DNA of 64,000 nucleotides from the NCBI GenBank assembly GCA_025757845.1, contig CP107211.1, positions 2,108,001 through 2,172,000 of the forward strand. Direction: 5' to 3'. Below the pieces are notes generated by a model. The model saw nothing but the letters and a program-made list of their open reading frames with translations, searched no databases and had not been told where the DNA came from. This document shows, in pieces, positions 27,433-36,053 of the stretch. Origin of the DNA: Oscillospiraceae bacterium. Lineage in GTDB: Bacteria; Bacillota; Clostridia; Oscillospirales; Ruminococcaceae. Positions within the stretch are counted from its first letter, which is position 1. Each line of letters opens with the position of its first letter. Position numbers and translations under genes: made by a program.

Positions 27433-27469
27433 AAAAAAGAGCAGCCCCATCACCCGGCGGGGCCACTCT
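27433..27469 (-). terminator. Terminator after the integrase
   Basis: Minus-strand AGAG(TGG)CCCC stem paired with GGGG(CTG)CTCT around a ten-base loop, followed by six T; it starts about 20 nt downstream of the integrase stop codon. Confidence 0.75.
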
Positions 27470-27489
27470 TGAAGTGTACGATTCAGTTT

Positions 27490-28401
27490 TTACAGGTTCA
27501 TCAAGGGGCTGGTCTGGGTGCCCCGGTCCACGATGTCCTTATCCTTGATGCCCAACAGATACCGCTGGGTAATCATGATATTGACGTGCCCCATCAGGCG
27601 AGAGACACTGTACAGGTCCAGGCCATTCTTCAGCTGCATCTGAGCGAAGGTATGGCGGCAGGTGTGGGGGCTGACCCGTACCGAGGAGGAGACTCCCACT
27701 TCCTCTGCAGCGTGCTTCAACATCCGAGCAACTGCCTCATCCGTGAGGGGCTTGCCTGTTTTGCTGAGGAAAAGGTTTCTGTGGCAGGTGGGGCATTCTT
27801 TCCGGTAACCATCCCGGAGCGCACAGTATTTGATGAGCTGCTTGGACAGTGCCGGAGATTTAGGCACCACACGCTCCTTGCCGCCCTTGCCATGCTTCAC
27901 CAGAATGTAATCCGGTTTGATGTCCTCCGGCTCCATCAGGATCATCTCGTTACAGCGCATCCCTGTGTCAAACAGCAGCATGATGATGGTCTTGTTCCGC
28001 ACCTCCAGAAAGTCCTTTCCGTCGTAGAACTGGATCATCCGCTTCATTTCTGCTGCGGTAAAGGTATCAATGATGGTCCGGGGCTGCCGCAGTGGCTTTA
28101 CCTTTTTGGCTGGGTTATCTCGCTCCTCCAAATAGCCCTCCTCCACCAGATAATTGAACCAGGTGCGCCAGACCTTCAGCAGATCGTTGATGTACCGGGG
28201 CGTATTGCCTGCATCCTGCTTTTCCTTCATCAGGTCCCGAAGGTGCCGTGGGCGCACATCCTCCAGTTCCGTGATCTGCTTCCGTTCCAGAAATTCCAGC
28301 AAGAACCGGGTAGATGCCCGATAATTCCGCAGAGACCCCTTTGCCAGGTGACGGCATTCACAGTCATACAAAAATTCGTCCCGAAGCTCTTTCAAACACA
28401 T
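27490..28401 (-). CDS. Tyrosine recombinase / integrase
   Basis: A 303-residue XerD-like site-specific recombinase. The N-terminal SAM-like DNA-binding domain covers ~1-95. The catalytic domain shows DTGMRCNEM (Arg149), HTCRHTFA (His246, Arg249), LMGHVNIMITQRY (His272, Tyr281), the complete R-H-R-H-Y set; a CPTCH pair near 203-207 resembles a small metal site. The ATG follows within a few bases of the gap terminator, and its best ribosome site (GGAAGGG) forms part of that terminator stem. Likely integrates the 21-28 kb element, though a host role is not excluded. Confidence 0.88.
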   Translation of the reverse strand: MCLKELRDEFLYDCECRHLAKGSLRNYRASTRFLLEFLERKQITELEDVRPRHLRDLMKEKQDAGNTPRYINDLLKVWRTWFNYLVEEGYLEERDNPAKKVKPLRQPRTIIDTFTAAEMKRMIQFYDGKDFLEVRNKTIIMLLFDTGMRCNEMILMEPEDIKPDYILVKHGKGGKERVVPKSPALSKQLIKYCALRDGYRKECPTCHRNLFLSKTGKPLTDEAVARMLKHAAEEVGVSSSVRVSPHTCRHTFAQMQLKNGLDLYSVSRLMGHVNIMITQRYLLGIKDKDIVDRGTQTSPLMNL

Positions 28402-28444
28402 AAAAAAACACCCTTCCTTTTGCGGCGGACCACAAAAAGAAGGG
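28402..28444 (-). terminator. Terminator of gap, overlapping the integrase ribosome-binding site
   Basis: A 12-bp stem with one G-U (CCCTTCTTTTTG / CAAAAGGAAGGG) and ten-base loop, followed by TGTTTTTTT that runs into the integrase ATG. About 105 nt after the gap stop codon. Confidence 0.8.
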
Positions 28445-28549
28445 CGAAAAATTCCTAGATATGGTTGTCGTACCTAGTCAGGCTTGTTCGTAGTTGAGCA
28501 AGACAAACTCCAGCAGACAAATCAGGCGATTTTTAACGACGGAACGTCA

Positions 28550-29581
28550 TTAGCAGTTCTCAGCGAAGTACTTAATGGTACGAACCATCTGAGAAGTGTA
28601 AGAGTTCTCGTTGTCGTACCAAGACACGACCTGGACCTGGTAGGTGTCGTCGTCGATCTTAGCGACCATGGTCTGGGTAGCGTCGAACAGAGAGCCGTAA
28701 CGCATGCCGATGACGTCGGAAGAAACGATCTGATCCTCGTTGTAGCCGAAGGACTCAGAGGTAGCAGCCTTCATGGCAGCGTTGATGGACTCAACGGTAA
28801 CGTCCTTACCCTTGACAACGGCAACCAGGATGGTGGTAGAACCGGTGGGAACGGGCACACGCTGAGCAGAGCCGATCAGCTTGCCGTTCAGCTCAGGGAT
28901 GACCAGGCCGATTGCCTTAGCAGCGCCGGTGGTGTTGGGAACGATGTTCTGAGCACCAGCACGAGCACGGCGCAGATCGCCCTTGCGCTGAGGACCATCC
29001 AGGATCATCTGGTCGCCGGTGTAAGCATGAACAGTGGTCATGATGCCGGAAACGATGGGGTAGGTCTTGTTCAGGGTGTTAGCCATGGGAGCCAGGCAGT
29101 TGGTGGTGCAGGAAGCAGCGGAGATGACCTGATCCTCAGCGGTCAGGGTCTTCTCGTTGACGGAGTAGACGATGGTCTTCAGATCCTTGCCGGCAGGAGC
29201 AGAGATAACGACCTTCTTTGCGCCAGCCTGGATGTGAGCCATGCTCTTCTCCTTGCTGGTGTAGAAGCCGGTGCACTCCAGAACGACATCAACGTTCAGC
29301 TCGCCCCAGGGAGCATCCTTTGCGTCCTTGACAGCGTAGATCTTGATCTCCTTGCCGTCAACGATGATGGAGTCCTCGGTAGCCTCGACGGTGTGCTTGC
29401 CTTCGCCGATCTTGCCGCAGAAAGAACCCTGAGCAGTATCGTACTTCAGCAGGTGAGCCAGCATCTTGGGGCTGGTCAGGTCGTTGATTGCGACGACCTC
29501 GTAACCCTCAGCGTCAAACATCTGACGGAAAGCCAGACGGCCAATGCGGCCGAAACCATTGATAGCAACTCTAACAGCCAT
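28550..29581 (-). CDS. gap: Glyceraldehyde-3-phosphate dehydrogenase, type I
   Basis: A 343-residue GAPDH, a usual length. NGFGRIGR (8-15) is the NAD-binding loop, Asp34 (AINDL) favours NAD over NADP, SCTTNC (157-162) carries the catalytic Cys, and VPVPTGS and WYDNE(N)SY are the conserved substrate/C-terminal motifs. Central glycolysis, cytoplasmic; converts glyceraldehyde-3-phosphate to 1,3-bisphosphoglycerate. Codon use is strongly biased, as in highly expressed genes. Strong AGGAGGT site, own promoter and own terminator, so monocistronic. Confidence 0.98.
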   Translation of the reverse strand: MAVRVAINGFGRIGRLAFRQMFDAEGYEVVAINDLTSPKMLAHLLKYDTAQGSFCGKIGEGKHTVEATEDSIIVDGKEIKIYAVKDAKDAPWGELNVDVVLECTGFYTSKEKSMAHIQAGAKKVVISAPAGKDLKTIVYSVNEKTLTAEDQVISAASCTTNCLAPMANTLNKTYPIVSGIMTTVHAYTGDQMILDGPQRKGDLRRARAGAQNIVPNTTGAAKAIGLVIPELNGKLIGSAQRVPVPTGSTTILVAVVKGKDVTVESINAAMKAATSESFGYNEDQIVSSDVIGMRYGSLFDATQTMVAKIDDDTYQVQVVSWYDNENSYTSQMVRTIKYFAENC

Positions 29582-29637
29582 GTTAATAGTACCTCCTAAT
29601 TGTTTTTACCCTAAAATGGATAAATCACGGTATCTTT

Positions 29638-29666
29638 ATTTTAGACCAAAATGCAGAAACTTTCAA
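29638..29666 (-). promoter_or_regulatory. Promoter of gap
   Basis: Minus-strand -35 TTGAAA and -10 TAAAAT separated by exactly 17 bp, about 57 bp upstream of the gap start codon. Confidence 0.75.
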
Positions 29667-29781
29667 GTCTCTGCCAAAAAATTAACAAGGTAAATCCATC
29701 ATTTTTTGCTTTTGTACGATTTTATCGAATTTCCCTCTCCCGTTTTGGGCAATTACACCAAGAGAACGGGCGGTGTTCTCG

Positions 29782-30561
29782 TCACTCCGGACGCCGTGCG
29801 CAGGCTGCGGCGCACACGCCGCCCAGCGCTCCCACGCAGCACAGTGCCAGCGCGGCAAACAACTCCGGCAGCAGGGCCGGTTCTGCCGCTGCTCCAACCG
29901 CCAGGACCGCTGCATGGGGCAACTCCCAGCACAGGCACAGGCAGAGTGCTGCCAGACCGGCGGCGCACAGGGTGCGGCCGTTTTCCGGCTTTGGCAGGTA
30001 CAGCGCCCGGGCAAGGCTGCTCAGCAGCAACAGTGCTGCCAGCGCCTGCCACACCGCTGCGGTGGGGGCCACCCGGTGCCAGCTGGAGCTGTTCTCCATA
30101 AAGCGCATCAGCACGTTCCAGTAGAACAGCACACTGCCCGCCACCGCCAGATACAGCCCGCCCGTAGGCTTTTTCCAGCCGGAAGGGGTAAGCCAGCAGC
30201 GGCCCAGCGTGCTGAGCCACACCGCGCAGATGCACTCCAGAATGGACCGCACGAAGCTGCTCGTTGCCGACAGGCCCACCGCCAGCTGCGCACCGGCAGC
30301 CGCCAGAAAGCACACCGCTCCGGCAAAGGCCAGCACTCCGGCCAGAGGCTGACGGCTGCGGACCGTCTCGGCTTTTCCGGCGCAGTGCCGACCGATGAGC
30401 ACTGCGGCCAGCACCACCGCGCCCAATGCCGCATAGCGCCACCACACCGAGCCGACCGTACACAGCCCGGTCACGGCATCGGTACCAAAGGCAAGATCTG
30501 CCCCGCGGGCGATGCCCAGCGCAGCGGACAGGAGAATCGAAAACAAAATCAGTGCATTCAT
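29782..30561 (-). CDS. Hydrophobic membrane protein, unknown function
   Basis: A 259-residue, Ala/Leu-rich protein with about seven hydrophobic segments (e.g. LILFSILLSAALGIA, AALGAVVLAAVLIG, LYLAVAGSVLFYWNV). No family recognised. Its ATG overlaps the TGA of citrate synthase (ATGA), so it is probably co-translated with it. The high GC and compositional bias keep open that it is fast-evolving; the frame is however uninterrupted and in the operon direction. Confidence 0.6.
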   Translation of the reverse strand: MNALILFSILLSAALGIARGADLAFGTDAVTGLCTVGSVWWRYAALGAVVLAAVLIGRHCAGKAETVRSRQPLAGVLAFAGAVCFLAAAGAQLAVGLSATSSFVRSILECICAVWLSTLGRCWLTPSGWKKPTGGLYLAVAGSVLFYWNVLMRFMENSSSWHRVAPTAAVWQALAALLLLSSLARALYLPKPENGRTLCAAGLAALCLCLCWELPHAAVLAVGAAAEPALLPELFAALALCCVGALGGVCAAACARRPE

Positions 30562-31931
30562 CAGCGTTCCTCGATCGGCTTGTATTTCTGGCGCACGCCC
30601 AGATACTTGTAGGCCGGGCGAATGATCCGGTTGGCGAACACGACCTCTTCCACCCGGTGTGCGCACCAGCCCGGCACACGGGCAATGGCAAACAGGGGGG
30701 TGTACAGGTCCTCGGAGATGCCCAGCATATTGTAGATCAGGCCGCTGAACAGGTCCACGTTGGCACACACCGGCTTGGTGCTGCCCTTTTCCTCTGCAAA
30801 GATGCCGGGGGCCAGCCGCTCGATGCTGCACAGCATATTGTACTCTTCCTCAAAGCCCTTCTCGTAGGCCAGGTGACGGGCACGCTGCTTCAGGATCACC
30901 TCACGGGGGTCGCTGATGGTGTACACTGCGTGGCCCATGCCGTAGATCAGACCGGAGCCGTCACCGGCCTGCTTGCGCAGGATGCGGCGCAGATACTCGC
31001 GCACCTCATCGTCATCCTCCGGGTTCTCCACATGCTTCAGGATGTCCTGCAGCTGACGGTTGACCATCAGGTTGGCGCCGCCGTGCTTGGGGCCCTTCAG
31101 TGCGCCGATGCCTGCCGCAATGGCCGAGTAGGTATCGGTACCCGAGGAGGACAGCACGCGGGTGGTGAAAGTGGAGCAGTTGCCGCCGCCGTGGTCTGCG
31201 TGGACCAGCAGGCACATATCCAGGAGCTTGGCCTCCTCGTGGGTGAACTTCTGGTCCGGCCGGTAGGTGCTCAGGATATGCTCTGCGGTGCTCTGGCCCG
31301 GCTTGGGCAGATGGAAGAACATACTCTGCTTGTCGTAGTAGCGGCGTTTCATCTGATAGGCGTTCACCATCATGGTGGGCATGCTGGCGATCAGGTTGAT
31401 GCTCTGGTTCAGGATATTTTCCAGGGTCAGGTCCTCGGCGTGCTCGTCGTAGGAGTACAGGCCCAGCACGCAACGCTGCAGCTTATTCATAATGTTGGGG
31501 GAGGGGGCATTCATGGTATCCATAAAGCCCTCCGGCAGGGCACGGTGCTCTGCCAGGATCTCGCAGAAATCGTCCAGCTGTTCCCGGGTAGGCAGACTGC
31601 CGAACAGCAGCAGCCAGATCACTTCCTCAAACACGAAGCGGTCGTTGCGATACGCTTCCTCCACGATCTCGTTGATGTTGACGCCGCGGTAGATCAGCTT
31701 GCCGGGGGTGGGGATCACATGTCCTTCCTGATCCTTTTTGTAGCCCACAACGTCACACACGTTGGTCAGGCCGGCCAGCACGCCGGTGCCGTCCGGGTTG
31801 CGCAGACCGCGCTTGACGCCCAGACGCTCACTGGTCTCGGGGTCGATGTAGTTGTTGGCCATGTACTCCTCGCACAGGGTCCGCATCGTGGTGGGGTCCA
31901 GGGTCGCCACTTCTGCATGTGCAAAATTCAC
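30561..31931 (-). CDS. gltA: Citrate synthase
   Basis: A 456-residue citrate/2-methylcitrate synthase. HADHGGGN (244-251) and GPKHGGAN (280-287) carry the two catalytic His regions, and CANVDLFSG near the C-terminus carries the catalytic Asp. Condenses acetyl-CoA with oxaloacetate for glutamate biosynthesis or a partial TCA path. Starts with GTG behind AAAGGAGAG. The N-terminal extension (about 50 residues before the core) is typical of Firmicutes homologues annotated simply as citrate synthase. Confidence 0.95.
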   Translation of the reverse strand: MNFAHAEVATLDPTTMRTLCEEYMANNYIDPETSERLGVKRGLRNPDGTGVLAGLTNVCDVVGYKKDQEGHVIPTPGKLIYRGVNINEIVEEAYRNDRFVFEEVIWLLLFGSLPTREQLDDFCEILAEHRALPEGFMDTMNAPSPNIMNKLQRCVLGLYSYDEHAEDLTLENILNQSINLIASMPTMMVNAYQMKRRYYDKQSMFFHLPKPGQSTAEHILSTYRPDQKFTHEEAKLLDMCLLVHADHGGGNCSTFTTRVLSSSGTDTYSAIAAGIGALKGPKHGGANLMVNRQLQDILKHVENPEDDDEVREYLRRILRKQAGDGSGLIYGMGHAVYTISDPREVILKQRARHLAYEKGFEEEYNMLCSIERLAPGIFAEEKGSTKPVCANVDLFSGLIYNMLGISEDLYTPLFAIARVPGWCAHRVEEVVFANRIIRPAYKYLGVRQKYKPIEER

Positions 31932-32011
31932 GGGGGATCTCTCCTTTCTTCCGGTTCCTATTTTTTACTTTCCCATACTTTCCTGCCATCCTCACTGATG
32001 GACATAATCTT

Positions 32012-32040
32012 ATATTATCGCTTTTGTGCAGTAAATTCAA
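32012..32040 (-). promoter_or_regulatory. Promoter of gltA
   Basis: Minus-strand -35 TTGAAT, 17 bp, -10 TAATAT (an overlapping GATAAT at 15 bp is an alternative), about 80 bp upstream of the gltA GTG in the divergent intergenic region. Confidence 0.55.
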
Positions 32041-32178
32041 GCGCAATGTGTTCACTTCTCACCGGCCCGTGCCAAACGACTTTCATTTTTGCGGGCAACG
32101 TTTTTTCGCAGGGTTTTGCAGGCAGGTCTTTTTATACTGGAGACAGAATCTTTTTCACGCTGCAAGGGAGATCCCGTT

Positions 32179-33192
32179 ATGAAAAAAGCTTTTCTGCTGC
32201 TGTGTACCCTGCTCCTGGTGCTTGGATGCGCCCTGCCTCTGGCCGCCTACCACCTCACCTGCGCGGTGCTGGGGCCTGCCGTTTCCACGGTCCGCCTTCC
32301 GCTTTCGTCACCGGAGAGCACTGCTTCCGCCCCGGAAATCTCCGCTGCCTACGCCGGTGAAGCGGACCGGTTCCTGATTCAGGATGCCTCCACCGGGCAG
32401 GTGCTGGAGTTGTCCCGCCGGGAATATCTCATCGGCGCGGTAGCGGCCGAAATGCCGGTAAGCTGGCCGGACGAGGCCCTCAAGGCACAGGCCGTTGCCG
32501 CCCACAGCTACGCGCTGTACTGCCGCGACCATGCCGCACCGGACAGTATCGGCTGGCTGACGGCCGACCCGGCACGACGGCAGGGCTGCCTGACTGACCC
32601 GGTGCTGCGCAGCTACTGGGGCACTGCCTATGAGACCAACTATGCCCGTCTGTCCGCGCTGGTGGACGAGGTGGAACATACCGTACTGCTCTGCGACGGT
32701 GCCCCTGCCTGTGCCAGCTACTTTGCCATCTCCAATGGCCGCACCGAGGCCAGCGAAAATGTCTGGGGCACCGCCCTGCCCTACCTTATTTCGGTGGACA
32801 GCAGCACCGACCTTGCCGCCGACCATTACGAGTACGCCCTGACCCTTTCGGCACAGCAGACGGCACAGCAACTGGCTGCCCTGGGCCTCACCGCTGACCT
32901 TGCCGCCCCGGAGCAGTGGTTCGGCACCCCGGAGTACACCGCCGCCGGTTATGTTGCTGCCCTGCCGGTCTGCGGGCAGCGCATCACCGGCACGGCCCTG
33001 CGGCAAGCGCTGGGCCTGCGCAGCACCTGCTTCACGGTCCGGTATGAGAGCGGTGCGTTCTGTTTTACCACAAAAGGCTACGGCCATGGCGTGGGGCTCA
33101 GCCAGTGGGGTGCCAAGGCACTGGCCGAGCAGGGGCAGAACTTTGCCGACATCCTGGCCCATTACTACCCCGGAACTTCCCTGTCCGGATAA
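32179..33192 (+). CDS. SpoIID/LytB domain protein, secreted or membrane-anchored
   Basis: A 337-residue protein, the main plus-strand gene here. MKKAFLLLCTLLLVLGCALPLAAYHL is the signal peptide or anchor. LSRREYLIGAVAAEMPVSW and KAQAVAAHSYALY form the SpoIID core (~75-115); GYGHGVGLSQWGAKALAEQG closes it. SpoIID enzymes cleave glycan strands stripped of stem peptides during spore engulfment; LytB-like relatives modify autolysis in vegetative cells. Start chosen at ATG preceded by GGGAGATCCCGTT. Transcribed divergently from gltA. Confidence 0.88.
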   Translation: MKKAFLLLCTLLLVLGCALPLAAYHLTCAVLGPAVSTVRLPLSSPESTASAPEISAAYAGEADRFLIQDASTGQVLELSRREYLIGAVAAEMPVSWPDEALKAQAVAAHSYALYCRDHAAPDSIGWLTADPARRQGCLTDPVLRSYWGTAYETNYARLSALVDEVEHTVLLCDGAPACASYFAISNGRTEASENVWGTALPYLISVDSSTDLAADHYEYALTLSAQQTAQQLAALGLTADLAAPEQWFGTPEYTAAGYVAALPVCGQRITGTALRQALGLRSTCFTVRYESGAFCFTTKGYGHGVGLSQWGAKALAEQGQNFADILAHYYPGTSLSG

Positions 33193-33224
33193 AAAAAGAG
33201 CCCATCTCCCGAAGGAGACAGGCT
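33191..33224. terminator. Bidirectional terminator between convergent genes
   Basis: AGCC-CA-TCTCC pairs with GGAGA-CA-GGCT over a CGAA tetraloop. The minus strand continues with seven T, a strong stop for the secreted C39-like gene; the plus strand has only TTGTG, weaker for the SpoIID-like gene. Confidence 0.75.
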
Positions 33225-33247
33225 TTGTGAAATGCATGCAGAAGGGA

Positions 33248-34267
33248 TCAGCCAAACAAGCCGGACAGCCAGCCGAGGGTGCTCTGGATCGTTTCTTCCG
33301 CCGTGGCCGTAATGGTCTGGTCGGTAAGTTTGGTACCGTCGGGGTCCTGCACCGACCAATAGATAGCGGTGCTGGTGGCGGCATCCGAAACGGTGAAGTC
33401 GCTGGCGAAGCAAAGGGTCTCGCCGCTGGACTCGGTCACGATGACCATGTAGGTGTAGCAGCCCGTGGGCAGCTCACCGAAGTGGATCTGGTCGTCCAGC
33501 GTCTTGAGGGAGAAGCTGGTTCCGCCCACCTGGGCCTGTGCGGACTGCACGATCTTGTCGTTCTCGTCCAGGATGGCCACCTGCACACCTTCCAACGTGC
33601 TGCCGGAAGTGCTGTTGGCGGTGCCGGTAAGGGCCATGCCGCTGCCGGTGTGCATATTGACCGGATAGCGCATGCCTTCCAGCCGCAGGTCATCTGCCTG
33701 CAGGGCTGCGCCGTTGTGGTCGGCGCTCACATACCAGTAGCAGGACGCCTGTGCAATGGACACGCTGGAGCTGGTGAGCGGGATGCGGCCGGAGGAGATG
33801 TTCCCGGCCGGGTCGGAGCAGTAGAACACGCCGTTCGTATAATCGGTCAGCAGAACGGCATGGGGCTGCGTGCGGTCGTACAGGACGATGCCTTCCGGGT
33901 GCTGAGCCAGCAGCTGGATGAGCAGCTGGGTCTTTTCCTGATGATTGGAGGGCAGGGTCGCATAAGCCACCTGCATCTCCCGGTATGTAAAGCTGTGGGC
34001 CAGACCATTGGACCAGGCCGTGGAGCGCACACTGTTTTCAGTCACATCCACCCAGTCGGTCCGTCCGTCAAAGTAAGCGCGGCGGCGCAGCATCATGGCA
34101 GCCGAAGCCAGCGTGCAGGTGCCGCCCCGGCTCTGCTTGAAGTAGAACCCGGCATCCACATTCAGGTCCACAGCCAGTGCTGCGGGCAGACAGGTGAGTG
34201 CAAACACGATGGTGAGCAGAATGCCCACCAGTTTTTTATGTGCGGTCGTCGGCGCTGCGGTATTCAC
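33248..34267 (-). CDS. Secreted protein with C39-like cysteine-peptidase fold
   Basis: About 339 residues. A signal peptide (KLVGILLTIVFALTCLPAALA) leads to FYFKQSRGGTCTLASAAMMLRR, where the Cys followed by a helix is the nucleophile pattern of papain-like/C39 peptidases; PHAVLLTDY (~134-142) supplies the His and YCSDPAGN the Asp/Asn. The C-terminal ~150 residues look like Ig-like beta domains. Start chosen at a GTG behind GGGAGGAG; an earlier in-frame GTG is less supported. Cell-surface processing is inferred. Confidence 0.7.
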   Translation of the reverse strand: MNTAAPTTAHKKLVGILLTIVFALTCLPAALAVDLNVDAGFYFKQSRGGTCTLASAAMMLRRRAYFDGRTDWVDVTENSVRSTAWSNGLAHSFTYREMQVAYATLPSNHQEKTQLLIQLLAQHPEGIVLYDRTQPHAVLLTDYTNGVFYCSDPAGNISSGRIPLTSSSVSIAQASCYWYVSADHNGAALQADDLRLEGMRYPVNMHTGSGMALTGTANSTSGSTLEGVQVAILDENDKIVQSAQAQVGGTSFSLKTLDDQIHFGELPTGCYTYMVIVTESSGETLCFASDFTVSDAATSTAIYWSVQDPDGTKLTDQTITATAEETIQSTLGWLSGLFG

Positions 34268-34700
34268 GGTCTGGTCGCTCCTCCCTTTTCTGGCATCATT
34301 TTTCACGTTTCACTGCCATAAAGTATACCAGCCTGTAACCATTTTGTAAACAAAGGCGGTTATTTTTTCTCAGGATTGACACGTTTTCAAGGTTTTTGTT
34401 GGGAGAAGTGCACAATTTCAAGCGCGATATTCTACATATCCTACAAATTTTTTGTGTTTTATTTCTGCCGTCGTTTCTCCTGTCGCACGCAAAAAAGCCG
34501 TCTGCCGCAGGCACAAAAAAGAAAAGGTCCAACGACTTCTGTTACGAAATCGTTGGACCTCTTGGTCCACCTTGCACATCAACAAGCGAACTATTCCCTT
34601 TATGCGGCTTCCGGCTACTTTTCACTGGTTGAACACCAATTTTCGGCCCGTTTGTGGCGCACCGCATAATCTGTAATTATTTTGTAATCTTTGCGCAAAC
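34268..34700. other. Chromosome-prophage junction, non-coding, with terminator-like hairpins
   Basis: No supported gene in 430 nt. A perfect 11-bp inverted repeat (AGGTCCAACGA / TCGTTGGACCT, 14-base loop, 34525-34560) is followed on the minus strand by TTTCTTTTTT, a good intrinsic terminator; a second hairpin with CTGCGGCAG plus six T lies near 34485-34512. Both point to minus-strand transcription although no host minus-strand gene precedes them, as expected if prophage insertion separated a gene from its terminator. The attachment site should lie between here and the lysis terminator. Confidence 0.45.
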
Positions 34701-34745
34701 AAAAAATGCCCCGCCAGCAATCCGTCAGGATGCCAGCGGGGCATT
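34701..34745 (-). terminator. Terminator of the prophage late operon
   Basis: ATGCCCCGC pairs with GCGGGGCAT, followed on the minus strand by TTTTTTG, eight bases after the last lysis gene. Confidence 0.85.
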
Positions 34746-34752
34746 GCTTTAC

Positions 34753-35070
34753 TTAGTGGAGATACCTTGCCAATTCAGATGCAACAAAGCCTGCGATCAA
34801 TGCCGCAATGACCGCCCACCAGAGTTTGTTTCCAAATACTCCGGGGGCTTTTTCCAGCGCGGTCAAGCGGTCGTCCTGCTTCTTGTTCTGTGCCGTCACA
34901 ACTTCAAGGCTCCGGTTTGTGGTTTCGAGTTGCTGGATGGTCAACTTGATATTGGTGTTCATGCCGTTTACTGCATCGGTCAGCTTCCCCAGCTCGTCCA
35001 GCCGGTGGGTGTTGCTCTGTGCACGGTTTTCGACCGCTGTCAGGCGATGTTCCAGTTCCTCGTCAGTCAT
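34753..35070 (-). CDS. XhlA-like haemolysin/holin-associated protein
   Basis: A 105-residue protein: a long coiled coil (LEHRLTAVENRAQ ... TTNRSLEVVTAQNKKQDDRL) and a C-terminal membrane segment (LWWAVIAALIAGFVASEL). This is the XhlA layout, in which the partner of the holin promotes cell lysis. Its ATG overlaps the end of the holin gene by 8 nt. Last gene before the operon terminator. Confidence 0.75.
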   Translation of the reverse strand: MTDEELEHRLTAVENRAQSNTHRLDELGKLTDAVNGMNTNIKLTIQQLETTNRSLEVVTAQNKKQDDRLTALEKAPGVFGNKLWWAVIAALIAGFVASELARYLH

Positions 35071-35458
35071 TACGCTTGTTCTCCCCCACGTTACCGAAAT
35101 GGGCCACAGTAGTGGTTTCTGCGGATTTCTTTGCCATGTAATCTTCGAGCTTCTTCTTGGTAAAGTCGAACACAAGCTGCACGATCCAATCCAGCGTCCG
35201 CTCATTGATTGCCCAGTCCAGCCAGTCCGGGGTGTACCCACGCAGTACGGCAATGACATGGGCTTTCTTTTCTGCACCCGCGCCACTGCCGAACTTTTCC
35301 TCTGCGTTGACGATCCACTTGTACACAGTCTTTGCGACCACAAGGCCGTAGCCCAGACGTACCGCCGCCAGCGCCGTGACCACAAGGCCGACCACCATGA
35401 AGATACAGGCCAGCCATTCAGGGAATGCCATCAGAAAAACTTTCAGAATGTTCTCCAT
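35063..35458 (-). CDS. Phage holin
   Basis: A 131-residue protein with an N-terminal hydrophobic region (FPEWLACIFMVVGLVVTALAAVRLGYGLVVA) and a polar helical C-terminus, as in Firmicutes holins of the LLH type. It forms the membrane lesion that releases or activates the endolysin. Placed directly between the endolysin and the XhlA-like gene. Confidence 0.75.
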   Translation of the reverse strand: MENILKVFLMAFPEWLACIFMVVGLVVTALAAVRLGYGLVVAKTVYKWIVNAEEKFGSGAGAEKKAHVIAVLRGYTPDWLDWAINERTLDWIVQLVFDFTKKKLEDYMAKKSAETTTVAHFGNVGENKRND

Positions 35459-35476
35459 ACTGTTTTCCTCCTATTT

Positions 35477-35899
35477 TCAGCTCACCCACCGGCTCTTTGC
35501 CGTGCGGGTGTCGATATGTACCCAGCCGTGAGTACGGTCGGCGTGTCCTTCCTTCGGGTAGCGGCCAATGCCGCCGCGGTTCGGCAGCAGGGTCTCGGCA
35601 TATGCCGCAATCTGCTCCACCGTCACACCGGAAATCCAGATGTCAGCAGCCTTGCCGTAAAGATGCTGAGAGAACTTCGCAGCATTCTTAATCATGGCAT
35701 TCTTGCTGGCCGTTCTGAAACCGCTGGTGATGTTCACCGGCTTCCCAAAGTGATTGCGGATTTTCTGAAGGATTTCCACCAGCTCCGAATCAATAAAGAT
35801 CGGGTCGGTATTATCCGAACAGCGGAACTCCCGCACCTTGAAGGACGGGGAGAGGTTCTTCTCGCCGTCCTTCGCCCACGAATATGCGTTAATCGCCAT
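35477..35899 (-). CDS. Endolysin, M15 peptidase
   Basis: A 140-residue M15-type (D-Ala-D-Ala carboxypeptidase-like) enzyme. VREFRCSDN near 22-30, ITSGFRTASKN (57-67), SQHLYGKAADIWISG (His79 and Asp86 as zinc ligands) and WVHIDTR (His128) complete the zinc site. It cuts peptidoglycan peptides at host lysis. Short, with no separate wall-binding domain. Followed by holin and XhlA-like genes. Confidence 0.85.
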   Translation of the reverse strand: MAINAYSWAKDGEKNLSPSFKVREFRCSDNTDPIFIDSELVEILQKIRNHFGKPVNITSGFRTASKNAMIKNAAKFSQHLYGKAADIWISGVTVEQIAAYAETLLPNRGGIGRYPKEGHADRTHGWVHIDTRTAKSRWVS

Positions 35900-36053
35900 T
35901 ATCGTTTTCTCCTTTCTGGCTCAACGCCATTTTGCAGCCGCTTGACCCGCACTCGGCCACCAACACCGCAAACTCACTGCGCTCTGCGGTCGTGTCCACA
36001 CCACTGGTTTCTAGCCGGGTCAACAGCTTCTCACACAGCTCAGGCCACGTCAT
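35889..36053 (-). CDS. Small phage protein, 54 residues
   Basis: Starts MTWPELCEKLLTRLETSG and contains CGSSGC; overlaps the xkdX-like gene upstream by 14 nt and the endolysin start by 11 nt. The tight overlaps suggest a real, translationally coupled gene. No family recognised. Confidence 0.5.
   Translation of the reverse strand: MTWPELCEKLLTRLETSGVDTTAERSEFAVLVAECGSSGCKMALSQKGENDNGD

Noticed and set aside
21694..28471. GGTTGTCGT at 21694-21702 and at 28463-28471 as attachment-site repeats of the integrated element
   Set aside because: Nine bases shared between windows of this size is about what chance gives; the flanks do not match.
28484..29599. Long plus-strand frame opposite gap (371 codons)
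   Set aside because: Exact antisense of a highly conserved enzyme with strong codon bias; mirror frames of this kind are common and no ribosome site or family resemblance supports it.
30426..32360. Long plus-strand frame opposite gltA (644 codons)
   Set aside because: It is the shadow of citrate synthase and the membrane-protein gene, low in recognisable motifs.
34560..34680. tRNA fragment at the prophage edge
   Set aside because: No TTCRA loop with proper stems nor a complete acceptor stem was seen.
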